Assembly (NCBI RefSeq): GCF_029023865.1
Contig: NZ_CP118969.1
Location: 930,001 to 994,000 of the forward strand
DNA: 64,000 bases
Origin: Lactococcus lactis
Lineage (GTDB): Bacteria; Bacillota; Bacilli; Lactobacillales; Streptococcaceae
Reading direction: 5' to 3'
The position numbers and the translations under genes are program-made. The notes under the pieces are model-generated. The model was not told where the DNA came from. It saw only the letters and a program-made list of their open reading frames with translations, and did no database searches. Every line of letters begins with the position of its first letter. The stretch's first letter is position 1. This document shows, one piece after another, positions 56,101 to 64,000 of the stretch.

Positions 56101-58262
56101 GAAATACAACTAACCCAACCGATGGGACAGGTGGCGGAAATACAACTAACCCAACCGATGGGACAGGTGGCGGAAATACAACTAACCCAACCGACGGGAC
56201 AGGCGGTGGAAATACAACTAACCCAACCGACGGGACAGGTGGCGGAAATACAACTAACCCAACCGACGGGACAGGCGGTGGAAATACAACTAACCCGACC
56301 GACGGCACAGGTGGCGGAAATACAACTAACCCAACCGACGGCACAGGCGGTGGAAATACAACTAACCCAACCGACGGGACAGGTGGCGGAAATACAACTA
56401 ACCCAACCGACGGGACAGGCGGTGGAAATACAACTAACCCGACCGACGGCACAGGTGGCGGAAATACAACCAACCCAACCGACGGGACAGGTGGCGGAAA
56501 TACAACTAACCCAACCGACGGCACAGGCGGTGGAAATACAACTAACCCAACCGATGGCACAGGTGGCGGAAATACAACCAACCCAACCGACGGGACAGGC
56601 GGTGGAAATACAACTAACCCAACCGACGGGACAGGCGGTGGAAATACAACTAACCCGACCGACGGCACAGGTGGCGGAAATACAACCAACCCAACCGATG
56701 GCACAGGTGGTGGAAATACAACTAACCCAACCGACGGCACAGGCGGTGGAAATACAACCAACCCAAGCGATAGCAACACCATTGTGCTTCCAGGACAAGA
56801 TGGTAAGTTAGGAACAGCAGATGATGTTACTGTAACTGGAGATCAACCATTGTCACCAGGTTCAGACGGAAGTGTTACACTTCCAAGTGATGGTGGAAAA
56901 GTTGACCGTCCTGATGGCTCATACAATGTCCCTGGAGGAACAGTAGTAGACCCAGATGGAACCATTCATCTCCCAGGAGGTACTGTTATCAACCCTGGAG
57001 GTTCTGTTACTGTTCCAGGACCAGATGGTAAAACAGGAACAGATGATGATACAACTCTCAACCCTAATAGTCCAGTTGTCCCAGGAGACAACGGAAGTGT
57101 TACATTACCTGGAGGAGGAACAGCTTCAACACCAAATGGTAATATAACCCTTCCTGGAGGAACGGTAGTAGACCCAGACGGAACCATCCATCTCCCAGGC
57201 GGCGATATCGTTAATCCAGATGGTACCGTTACATTACCAGGTCAAGACGGTAAAACTGGCACAGGTGACGACGGTAAAATCAAACCAAACGGCCCAATTA
57301 TTCCAGGAGATAATGGAAGTGTCACCCTCCCAGGCGGAGGTACAGTTACAACACCAGGAGGAACAATTAATGTTCCAGGTGGAAGTGTTGTAGACCCAGA
57401 TGGCACAGTTCATCTCCCAGGTGGCGATATCGTTAATCCAGATGGTACGATTGCATTACCAGGACAAGATGGTAAGACAGGTACAGGCGATGACGGTAAG
57501 GTTAAACCAAATGGTCCATCTATTTCAAATCCAGATGGAAGTATTACTCTCCCAGGTGGAGGTACAGTTACAACACCAGGAGGAACGATTAATGTTCCAG
57601 GCGGAAGTGTCGTAGATCCTGACGGTACAGTTCATCTCCCAGGCGGTGGCGTCGTTAACCCAGATGGCACGATTACATTACCAGGCCAAGACGGTAAAAC
57701 TGGTACAGGCGATGATGTTCATGTGAATCCAAGTGGTCCATCTGTTTCAAACCCAGACGGAAGTATTACACTTCCAGGTGGAGGTAGCGTTACAACCCCA
57801 GGAGGCACAATAAAAGTTCCAGGAGGAACAGTCGTAGATCCAGATGGTACAATTCATCTCCCAGGTGGTGGCGTAGTAGATCCAGGAGGTAACATTAAAC
57901 TTCCAGGTCAAGATGGTAAGCCAGGTACAGGGGATGATGTTAATATCAAACCAAATGGTCCATCTGTTTCAAACCCAGACGGAAGTATTACACTTCCAGG
58001 TGGAGGTACAGTTACAAACCCTGGTGGGACTTATAATGTTCCAGGAGGAACAGTAGTAGACCCAGATGGTACAATTCATCTTCCAAATGGCGAAGTAATT
58101 AATCCAGATGGTACGGTTTCAGGCAAGAATTCAAATACACCGACGCCAAATAATTCTGGAAGTACATCTGGATCAACAGCCAAACCACTTTCAAGTAATA
58201 GTGGCTTTAGTACACTTAATTCAAATAATACAACATTACCTAAACAGGTGATGACAGTATGA
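53154..58262 (+). CDS. KxYKxGKxW-signal repeat surface protein (adhesin), anchor out of frame
   Basis: A 1702-aa secreted surface protein. Residues 19-27 (RTWKSGKQW) are a variant of the KxYKxGKxW signal motif, followed by a hydrophobic stretch ending SVKAD near 51. A Ser/Ala/Asn-rich segment runs to about 225, then a long glycine/asparagine-rich globular region. A MucBP-like repeat is near 840-890 (KGSIVPVDSTGKAIANAKAT) and an Ig-like domain near 900-970. Nineteen 12-aa NTTNPTDGTGGG repeats and six 74-aa PGG/PDG-rich repeats follow. The frame ends LPKQVMTV; one base more gives LPKTG and a complete sortase tail (to 58348). As written, the protein would be secreted but not wall-anchored. KxYKxGKxW proteins are often accessory-Sec substrates and glycosylated. 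Confidence 0.88.
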   Translation: MNKKNLKIPENVHVHENFRTWKSGKQWLYASSVLALIVAGGAIAAPSVKADQVLPGQQTGADNTATGALGSNAGSSGAGSNNVSLANSANNVNYSSAQSAAQSSVVVSSSAQSSAVASSSNPLSANPSSYTDGSVVNSNSSQLKTDSGVAENSVATNTNGSYAVQDLNSSGVAGTATGSSAQASLATPGSSDAILKTSDTNLNSNGAVTAGSGASSSVSFDIKDTQQVPGTLNIVNGATGSYTWTVSAPSDLTNAGLSVANVNVAYDASKGDGALNVNGNEAYYQTAGGDYVIGTENVPGYPTGSSAASMFTPTESAASIMASASSVAASYSDANIALASQYADAQSLYNSYYAANGFDGTAASYANNLVAIQASIASNNNAIDALDIGSTPGYLRSSVASQAVVNITYTTDSNVASQLNTAFTAAWGTVVAGPIPGIAQGISNVIQGIANNLGNALNGNIVSSLITTIANGVLQTVTAVTNGLIPTDVIQNFITNTVNSAFGSTNISLNGLLSGGTSVITNALNSIFGAQLPIINQSIGQLVGVNVSGITQGIQTGMGQVSSLINTLATALNGYAANVQASQDQMTALAKEVPEVINANGTFNESFLANVTQNADGTYTVSDTGSHSPLTALTNKVALVVNGYIQATSAGLKTIVTIPQTLIDAIAGLSNFNPGLNTGSFLDGVFNTVINGVVNGVGSFASSAMQGLNSVTAGASDLVNNTSNWVTQSTSNIVSQVVNSIANASATGVATVTVGFTAADPSSQIATNLATANHYYQGQSAATTQRQLDNVFVPETFKVTPTALAGQTNTTTDYTSVVYQYNTNTVKGSIVPVDSTGKAIANAKATAYEKYSDETVNAPTAPAGYVLNDVNNKAVSVADANGVINFVYDAIQPTLTTKDSTIDEGSTWTAADNFTGGTSSTGTVLTINDVTVTGTVDTSTPGVPSVTYTYTDPTTGASVSSVANITVNDSSNTTNPTDGTGGGNTTNPTDGTGGGNTTNPTDGTGGGNTTNPTDGTGGGNTTNPTDGTGGGNTTNPTDGTGGGNTTNPTDGTGGGNTTNPTDGTGGGNTTNPTDGTGGGNTTNPTDGTGGGNTTNPTDGTGGGNTTNPTDGTGGGNTTNPTDGTGGGNTTNPTDGTGGGNTTNPTDGTGGGNTTNPTDGTGGGNTTNPTDGTGGGNTTNPTDGTGGGNTTNPTDGTGGGNTTNPSDSNTIVLPGQDGKLGTADDVTVTGDQPLSPGSDGSVTLPSDGGKVDRPDGSYNVPGGTVVDPDGTIHLPGGTVINPGGSVTVPGPDGKTGTDDDTTLNPNSPVVPGDNGSVTLPGGGTASTPNGNITLPGGTVVDPDGTIHLPGGDIVNPDGTVTLPGQDGKTGTGDDGKIKPNGPIIPGDNGSVTLPGGGTVTTPGGTINVPGGSVVDPDGTVHLPGGDIVNPDGTIALPGQDGKTGTGDDGKVKPNGPSISNPDGSITLPGGGTVTTPGGTINVPGGSVVDPDGTVHLPGGGVVNPDGTITLPGQDGKTGTGDDVHVNPSGPSVSNPDGSITLPGGGSVTTPGGTIKVPGGTVVDPDGTIHLPGGGVVDPGGNIKLPGQDGKPGTGDDVNIKPNGPSVSNPDGSITLPGGGTVTNPGGTYNVPGGTVVDPDGTIHLPNGEVINPDGTVSGKNSNTPTPNNSGSTSGSTAKPLSSNSGFSTLNSNNTTLPKQVMTV
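56067..56750 (+). repeat. Tandem 36-bp repeat, 19 units
   Basis: Nineteen complete 36-bp units encode NTTNPTDGTGGG, with a degenerate twentieth. Units differ only at silent sites (for example gacggg, gacggc, gatggc), giving mosaic patterns typical of repeat expansion and recombination. Copy number is likely variable between strains. Confidence 0.95.
56793..58127 (+). repeat. Tandem 222-bp repeats, six units
   Basis: Units start at GQDGK-type motifs at 56793, 57018, 57240, 57462, 57684 and 57906; spacing is 225 then four times 222 bp (74 aa). Each contains VTLPGGGT, VPGGTVVDPDGTIHLPGG and NPDGT motifs. Confidence 0.9.
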
Positions 58263-58348
58263 ATAGTGCTGAAGCAATTGCACTTGGAATCAGTGCATTA
58301 CTTGGAGTTATGACTCTTACTGAAGTGAAACGCCGCAAAGAAAATTAA
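58244..58348 (+). other. Out-of-frame LPxTG anchor tail of the adhesin
   Basis: Read from 58244 this frame gives TGDDSMNSAEAIALG, a hydrophobic stretch and the basic tail EVKRRKEN, ending at TAA 58346-58348. Joined to the LPK at 58236-58244 it makes LPKTG, membrane helix and positive tail: a complete sortase sorting signal. One A missing from the AAA run at 58242-58244 puts it out of frame. Confidence 0.88.
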
Positions 58349-58381
58349 TTAGTATTAAATTCATTTAGATAAATTTTGAAA

Positions 58382-58423
58382 ATAGCTTCTCTTGCAAAAG
58401 TTTTATATTGCAAGAGAAACTAT
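58382..58423 (+). terminator. Possible terminator after adhesin gene
   Basis: ATAGCTTCTCTTGCAA pairs with TTGCAAGAGAAACTAT with minor mismatches, around a 10-base loop. A T-rich stretch follows after a few bases. Confidence 0.6.
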
Positions 58424-58563
58424 TTATGTTTTTTGAAGTTTAGATGATTTAGCCACTGTTTTAACAATTGCCAATAAACTTAAAAAGACTAGTTTTATGA
58501 AAATGAAGAAATAAGAATCTGAATATCATACTAATCAATGATTTACGGGAAGAAACAAAAGAT

Positions 58564-59511
58564 ATGAAGAAAGTAAGTATTATTATCCCTTTTAAAGGAC
58601 AGACAGAAGCTGAGTTAATGTTGCCACTTTCGTCCATTTATAATCAAATTGGAGTTGATCTTTCTCAACTAGATATTCATCTTGTTAATGATGGTGGGAA
58701 GACTATTGACCTTAGTAAGTTTGATGTTTTGGCAGATAGGTTAGAAATTCATTACCACGAAATTCCCAATGGTGGTCCTGGTGTAGCTAGACAATACGGT
58801 ATTGATAACAGTATAAGTGAATATATTATGTTCATAGATGCTGATGATGTTCTTTATTATGTAGGAGCATTATGGCCCTTTTATAACGCTTCAAATCAAG
58901 GGCATCAAATGATTAGAGCGAGTTATTGGGAACAAATTGCGGGAAATCCTTACACCTACACAGTTCATGGAAATGGCGACCGCAAGGCAGCATATGGGAA
59001 GTGGTACAAACGAAGTTATATAGAAATGTTAGGCTTACGATTTATGCCTGATTTACCAATCTATGAAGACACTTATTTTGTTGGTTTGGCTTGTGAATTA
59101 GCAACAGATACTTGTTTCCTTGAAGAAAAAGTTTATATGTGGTTAGCAAATCCTAATTCTATTACTAGGACTGTTGAAAATAAGTTTAATTATCAAGCAC
59201 ATATTTATGCTCGCGAAAATAGATATTGGTTTGAAATGATTCGCAAATGGAAGCCAGAGTGTTTAGTAACGGATTTTGAAAATTATTTGACAAATATGTA
59301 TTTAAAATCTCAAAAATATCCACCGATCGATGAAAAAGCATGGTGGGAAGAGCAACATAAACTAATTACTAGCGTTTCTGATATTTTTTCGGGCTGGACA
59401 CAAGAATTACAAAAACAAGTAGAAGATAAAAGTGCCAATCCTCAAAACGAATGGCATGGAATTGAAACTGATGGTTTTAAAGAATGGGCTACTCAAAGTC
59501 TCCCTTGGTAA
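58564..59511 (+). CDS. GT2 family glycosyltransferase
   Basis: A 315-aa GT-A fold enzyme: VSIIIPFKGQTE at the N terminus, LVNDGGKT (nucleotide binding), NGGPGVARQYGID and the metal-binding DADD in YIMFIDADDVLYY, then PIYEDTYFVGLA with the catalytic ED. No membrane segment, so cytoplasmic. Placed right after a Ser/Thr/Asn-rich KxYKxGKxW protein, it probably takes part in glycosylating that protein, as do GT2 enzymes in accessory-Sec loci; this is inferred from context. Confidence 0.87.
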   Translation: MKKVSIIIPFKGQTEAELMLPLSSIYNQIGVDLSQLDIHLVNDGGKTIDLSKFDVLADRLEIHYHEIPNGGPGVARQYGIDNSISEYIMFIDADDVLYYVGALWPFYNASNQGHQMIRASYWEQIAGNPYTYTVHGNGDRKAAYGKWYKRSYIEMLGLRFMPDLPIYEDTYFVGLACELATDTCFLEEKVYMWLANPNSITRTVENKFNYQAHIYARENRYWFEMIRKWKPECLVTDFENYLTNMYLKSQKYPPIDEKAWWEEQHKLITSVSDIFSGWTQELQKQVEDKSANPQNEWHGIETDGFKEWATQSLPW

Positions 59512-59660
59512 CAATAAAGGATGTCTAAAAGATTCAATAATCTTTTGAAACGATTCCTTTTCTAAATTTTAGGCAGATAGGTAATCAATCTATCTGTCTA
59601 ATGCTATTATTTTTTATTATTATTTTATAACTTTATTTATTAGAGAGGTTAGGTTCGTTG

Positions 59661-62600
59661 ATGAAGAAACAAGGTAGACAACTTAATATTTTGAATGGTT
59701 TGTTCTTGAAAAATACGAAAGAGCAAGAAGAGAAAGTACTATCAGCGGAAATTCAGAAAAGTCAAGTTGATTTGAAAGACAAGAAAGAAACATTACCAGT
59801 AAGACAAAGGGAAGTGGAGGTTATGTTAGGAAGAAATTCATATTCTTCAGGATTAAGAACATATAAGCAGTTACTTGAAAAATATCTTCAACATTCCGAA
59901 AAATATTCTGTTGATTTAGGAGAATATAAAAAAGCTTATCTTAAATTAAACAGTAATTTGAAAGATTTTAATCTACTTTCTCAAAAAATTGCCGATAAAA
60001 AACAAAATTATAACTCGGAAATGATTAAGTACGAGGAAGTTAAGAAAAAGTACGAGCAAAGTCTGAAAGAATATCAAGAAATTACTAAAGAGTATGAAAA
60101 TGTTATTAACGATAGAAAAGCTGCCCAAAAGAAGTTTGAAGAAAACTCTTTAGCTCTGAAAAATATTAATGATGAAGTTCAAAACCTGATTGATAAAAAA
60201 TCAGTAAAGAATGATGCTTTTATAGAAATAAAAGAAAAATTAGCGGTAGAACAAGAGGAATTTAAAGCTGCTGAAAGTCAATTAAATGGAATTGTCTCTG
60301 TCTATGAACTTCTTAAGAAAGATTATCAAGAAAAGAAAGCAACATTTGAAGAATCTCGAAAAAAATATCATCATGCGAACACCATAAAAAATGATTGGGA
60401 GATGTTGATTAAAGATTTTGAAAAAACAAAATCAAACAAAGAAAAATTCGAGCAAAATCTTCAGGCTATAGATGACAAGGTAAAAGCTACAGAGGAAGAA
60501 GCCAATATCTCAAATGAAATTTATAATTTTGTTGAACCTTCTTTAGTAGCTATGACAGAAAAATACAAAGAACACAAAAAAGTATATGAAGCAGCAGCTA
60601 TAGCCTATAATATTTCCAAAAAGGGTTATGATGCAGAATATGCAAAGTTTAGTGAACTTAAAGAAAATCTTCAGGAAATAAATAGTCTGAAGAATCCAAG
60701 TCAGACTGTCATTGGATATATCACTCGGGATATGGAGGCTGCCAAAAATAGAGTTGATAATTTGGCGAAAGACTTTTATCCGCTGGAGGAAAAGTTTAAT
60801 CTATAAAAAAATATTTTTGAGCAAATCAGCACGAGCTATGTTTTGGTAAAAAATCTTGTAGATGAAAAAAAGGGTAAATCCAAAGTTTCTAATGAAACAT
60901 TAACTGAAACATTGAACGCTCAGAAAAAAATTACAATGGTTTTAGAGGTTTTAAAATCAAAATATGGTCTTTTTAATCATCAGCGTGGGCAATCAGAAGA
61001 AGCATTTAAGGTTATTTCTCAACAATATGAAGAGCTAGAAAAAGAATTTCAAAAAGAGCAATCTTCTTTTAGTAAGATAAAAGAGGATTACACAGCTTTT
61101 GAAACTCGGTATAATTCAACTAAGGAATCTTACGATATTGCCAAAGAAAAACTTGCTCAAAGTGAGGAAAATCTAGAGATTGTAAAAAAAGCCTATTCTG
61201 ATATAGCAGGTCTTCTCAGGGTTGCTACGGTCAATAAAGAATCTATTTTAGAGGAGTATAAAAATTCTGAAAAAGAATTTAATAGATTGACAGATACAAA
61301 AGAAGGCTTTGAATTTGAAGTGCAAAATAATTTTACTGCTTTAGATGAAACTTACCAAAAGGGAGAGCAACTTTGTTTGTATTTAACAGAACAGGCAAAA
61401 ACTTGGCATGATGACTATCCTCAATATAGTCATTCCTACAAGACAATACTACCTGAATATACAAAGATGAATAGTCAGCTAGAAAAGCTTAGTCAACAAT
61501 ATGAAGTTGTTTTCAATGATTATCAAAATTTGAATAAATCTAGTGAAATTGTTCAAACGCAATATCAACAAGAGATGCAAAGATACAATGCTGACCAAGA
61601 ATTATATAATCAGGTAAGCCAAGAATTTAATCATTGTCTAGATTTAAGGAATGTTGTACTCAAAAAAGATAATGAATTTGAGACTGCATTGAACAATTTG
61701 AATCAATTTATCTTCAAGAATAATACTTTAACTTTTCCAATTGGTGAGGCGACAGGTTCTAATTTTATAGATGAATTTAATATTCCAGAAATTGAAGTCA
61801 GTGAATCATCTGCCAAATTAACAAATAAATTTGAACTCTCACAATGGACAGAAACCTATCAAAATCTGTATGCATTAGTTGATTCAATTTCTAAAGAGCT
61901 CAAACAAGCATTAACAGAATATCAAAATCAACTTTCAATCTTTATTAAGGTTGGTGGTAAACGGGTGATTGATTTAGGAAATAGTGATATCGCCTATCGC
62001 GGAACAAATATTGAAAGTTACTTAGAAAGACTAGCAATTAATTTCAAAGAATGGCAATCAGAGTATGTCAAAAGAGAACAGGTTTTTTCTCTATTAGTTA
62101 AAAATTATCGTCAATATTTAGAGGAATCAGTTAAGCTAAATGAAAACATTGCAAGAATGTCGGAATCTAAAAATGGTTTGCAAGAGATTATTAATGCAAT
62201 TAATTCACTCCCTAATTATATGGACATATATAGTACTTCCTATCGAAATGTTGAATTGTTAGCTAGTGCTCTTGGTGCTGAGGTTTCTGATTTAACGCAT
62301 TTGCGAAATATTGACGAATTAAAAGAGATTATTAATAAAGTTTATTTTGAACACGTTTTAGCTCTGATTGATGAAAACTTAGAAAATACAATCAATCATT
62401 TCTCAGAAATTCGTTCTAGTTATGACCAAAGCATTATTAACCTGAGAAAACAGTTGGATGAAATGGAAAAAATAACGGGGATTCCAACAAGAAAAGTTAT
62501 GATTGAAAGTTCTCTACCTAATGACCTTGATTTGAAGAGCTATTTTACAGGAGCTTTAAATGAAAATGTAAAACAACTGTTTTCTACAATCATTAGTAGT

Positions 62601-62930
62601 TCATCTTTTATTAATAGCGTGAAAAAGGTTAATCAATTTAAACGTGTTCAAAATCTTTTATCGGTAAATGAAGGAGGAAATGCAATTATTCTTCCTGAAG
62701 TTCCAATTGCTTTTGATAAAAAAGAACTTGAGTTTTCACTTGTTATAGCCACTATAAAAAATATTGATGCACCAGTCAAGGTTGAGAAGTTAGAATCAGC
62801 TTATGTAAAACCAGAAAAACCAGAAAATCTTGCTGATAAGCCTAGCTATGTTGAAGATATCGTAGAAGTAGAAAAAATTGAAAAACAACATCAAAAGATA
62901 GATACAGAACCGTTAAAAGCTCTTGCTTAA
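59661..62930 (+). pseudogene. Long coiled-coil protein, split by in-frame stop
   Basis: Two open stretches (59661-60806 and 60807-62930) share one frame and are separated only by TAA at 60804-60806 (EEKFNL-stop-KNIFEQ). The part after the stop has no SD or good start, so this reads as one gene of about 1089 residues with a nonsense change, for example from TAT. The protein is rich in Lys/Glu/Gln/Leu with heptad-like coiled coil through most of its length; the last 200 residues are less so. No signal peptide or membrane segment. I do not recognise a family. It may serve the export or glycosylation of the adhesin, judging only by position. Confidence 0.75.
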
Positions 62931-62969
62931 TATTTGTTTTAACAATTACCTAAGAGAAGGACACTGATA

Positions 62970-64000
62970 ATGAATTATTTTGTAAATGAGAATATTTTTA
63001 CTCTAAATTCGGGGACAGAATTTTCGGCGATTAAACGTTTGAAAATGTTTAAGAACCATCAAGTTGAGGCAAAAATTCTAACGAGAAACTATAACTCTCA
63101 ATTATCCGGAGATTTGAAAAGAGTGGGACTAATTCATGATGATGTCATAAATATGTATGATTATTTTCAAGAAGTTATGAATGTTCCTGAAAAAGATGTT
63201 GATTTACGCTATACAGAAAAGATTGATAAAAGAAAATATCATATTGAAGGAATTGACGCGAATGAATCACTGATTAAACATGCGGGACAAACGATTGCGA
63301 AAGTCCTCATTGCACCAGCTACTGTTGGATTAGTAGGTGCAATAGAATATAATGATTCAATGAATCATGTGGTAGCCAAAGATATCTGGGATCGCAGAGG
63401 ATTTCTTTCTTCCACACAATATTTTCATCCAGATGGGACACAAGGAGCGCAAATGTTTTTTGATATTAATGGAACTCCTAAATTGGAGATTACACATATG
63501 AATATCCAAGGAGTTCTAAATCCAACGATGTACAAATTATTGAATTATAAAGGGAAGAATAGACGTTTTAATCGCGAAGAAGAACTTTTTACATTTTTTA
63601 TGAGCGAATTGGCGAGTCAAGAACCAAGCGTTTTTATAAATGATCGTCCATCGCTCATTCCCGCTGTTGCAACTGTAAGTGGAGCAGTAGGAAAATGGCA
63701 ACTTTTACATAATTCTCATTCTAAAAACAATCAACAAGCGGGAGCCTCTCGATCAGTTGCGGATTATCTTCAAGATTTTTTCTCTCTTTATAAGGACAAT
63801 TTTGATGGGTTGATTGTTGCTACCAAACAGCAAAAAGATGAAATTAGTAAATATTATGATTTTAAACATATCGTCACATTAACCGATACATATTCTAAAA
63901 AAGTTAAAAAATCCATTTCACGAGATAAAAACAAAATTATTTATATTGGACGTTTATCATTGGAAAAGAAACCAGCTGATGTTCTAGGAATTTTTGCCAA
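62970..64000 (+). CDS. GT4-type glycosyltransferase (TagE/GtfA-like), 3' end outside window
   Basis: The frame is open from ATG 62970 (SD GAGAAGGA) to the window edge, 343 codons. It begins MNYFVNENIFTLNSGTEFSA, like TagE/Gtf glycosyltransferases of lactobacilli that modify teichoic acids or surface proteins. The GT-B second domain starts at about residue 327 with IIYIGRLSLEKKP, the donor-binding GxLxxEK motif. It probably adds sugars (GlcNAc or glucose) to the Ser/Thr-rich adhesin. Accessory-Sec genes may follow beyond the window. Confidence 0.85.
   Translation, partial: MNYFVNENIFTLNSGTEFSAIKRLKMFKNHQVEAKILTRNYNSQLSGDLKRVGLIHDDVINMYDYFQEVMNVPEKDVDLRYTEKIDKRKYHIEGIDANESLIKHAGQTIAKVLIAPATVGLVGAIEYNDSMNHVVAKDIWDRRGFLSSTQYFHPDGTQGAQMFFDINGTPKLEITHMNIQGVLNPTMYKLLNYKGKNRRFNREEELFTFFMSELASQEPSVFINDRPSLIPAVATVSGAVGKWQLLHNSHSKNNQQAGASRSVADYLQDFFSLYKDNFDGLIVATKQQKDEISKYYDFKHIVTLTDTYSKKVKKSISRDKNKIIYIGRLSLEKKPADVLGIFA

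Noticed and set aside
56067-56750. CRISPR-like array
   Set aside because: Units are directly adjacent with no unique spacers and encode protein repeats in frame.
56000-56811. Long ORFs in other frames over the repeat region
   Set aside because: They arise because a 36-bp repeat keeps all frames open; no start signals or sensible composition.
58236-58262. Programmed -1 ribosomal frameshift at LPK
   Set aside because: No slippery heptamer of the XXXYYYZ type and no obvious downstream pseudoknot; a base loss is simpler.
53154-58262. Collagen-like protein
   Set aside because: The PGG/PDG repeats lack a continuous G-X-Y triplet pattern.
60843-62930. Separate second coiled-coil gene starting at TTG 60843
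   Set aside because: No SD, same frame as the upstream part, and continuous sequence character.

Overview
The window looks like chromosomal DNA of Lactococcus lactis, probably a subsp. lactis strain with plant-associated traits. The base composition is AT-rich and Shine-Dalgarno sites are AGGAGG-like. There is a tryptophan operon with a T-box leader followed by bglR, a ptk phosphoketolase beside arabinose isomerase, and a KxYKxGKxW-type surface protein. The assignment rests on recognising families and gene order; no search was run. No tRNA, rRNA, insertion sequence, prophage or CRISPR array was seen.

Layout. 1-4 kb: the end of araA and the phosphoketolase gene ptk (pentose catabolism). 4-24.5 kb: a large glycan-foraging locus. 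It holds a GntR/LacI-type regulator with a GH92 alpha-mannosidase on the minus strand. On the plus strand are GH125 and GH38 alpha-mannosidases, two CUT1 permeases, a solute-binding lipoprotein broken by a stop codon, GH20, GH13 (DexB-like), a surface GH85 endo-beta-N-acetylglucosaminidase, a DUF624 protein, GH1 and two ROK sugar kinases. Together these could release N-glycans from glycoproteins, import them, strip mannose and phosphorylate it. 24.7-26.2 kb: guaA. 26.5-40 kb: small regulator-plus-target modules. They are a GPH transporter with a damaged N terminus, a MarR/CorA/MATE set with shared palindromic operators, a nonsense-interrupted dxsB, an SDR/MerR pair with a 19-bp-spacer promoter, an EamA exporter behind an overlapping small ORF, a Fur-like regulator divergent from two VIT-family transporters, a methyltransferase, and a MarR-nitroreductase-DUF1304 operon. 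40-48 kb: the trp operon (T-box, trpE-G-D-C-F, a GNAT gene, trpB-A), with trpF carrying an extra C-terminal domain. 48-52.5 kb: a beta-glucoside operon (bglR, EIIBCA, 6-phospho-beta-glucosidase) with two RAT sites. 53-64 kb: a surface-adhesin and glycosyltransferase locus. It has a 1702-aa repeat protein whose LPxTG anchor is out of frame, a GT2 glycosyltransferase, a long coiled-coil gene split by an in-frame stop, and a TagE/GtfA-like glycosyltransferase running off the window.

Two themes stand out. First, five genes carry single-site lesions: two likely frameshifts and three in-frame TAA codons. This suggests decay of plant-niche functions, or sequence errors that need checking. Second, a 10-mer, TTACTGACAG, occurs 18 times by my hand count on both strands between 4 and 42 kb. 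It often forms inverted pairs at gene ends and is not explained by any annotated feature.
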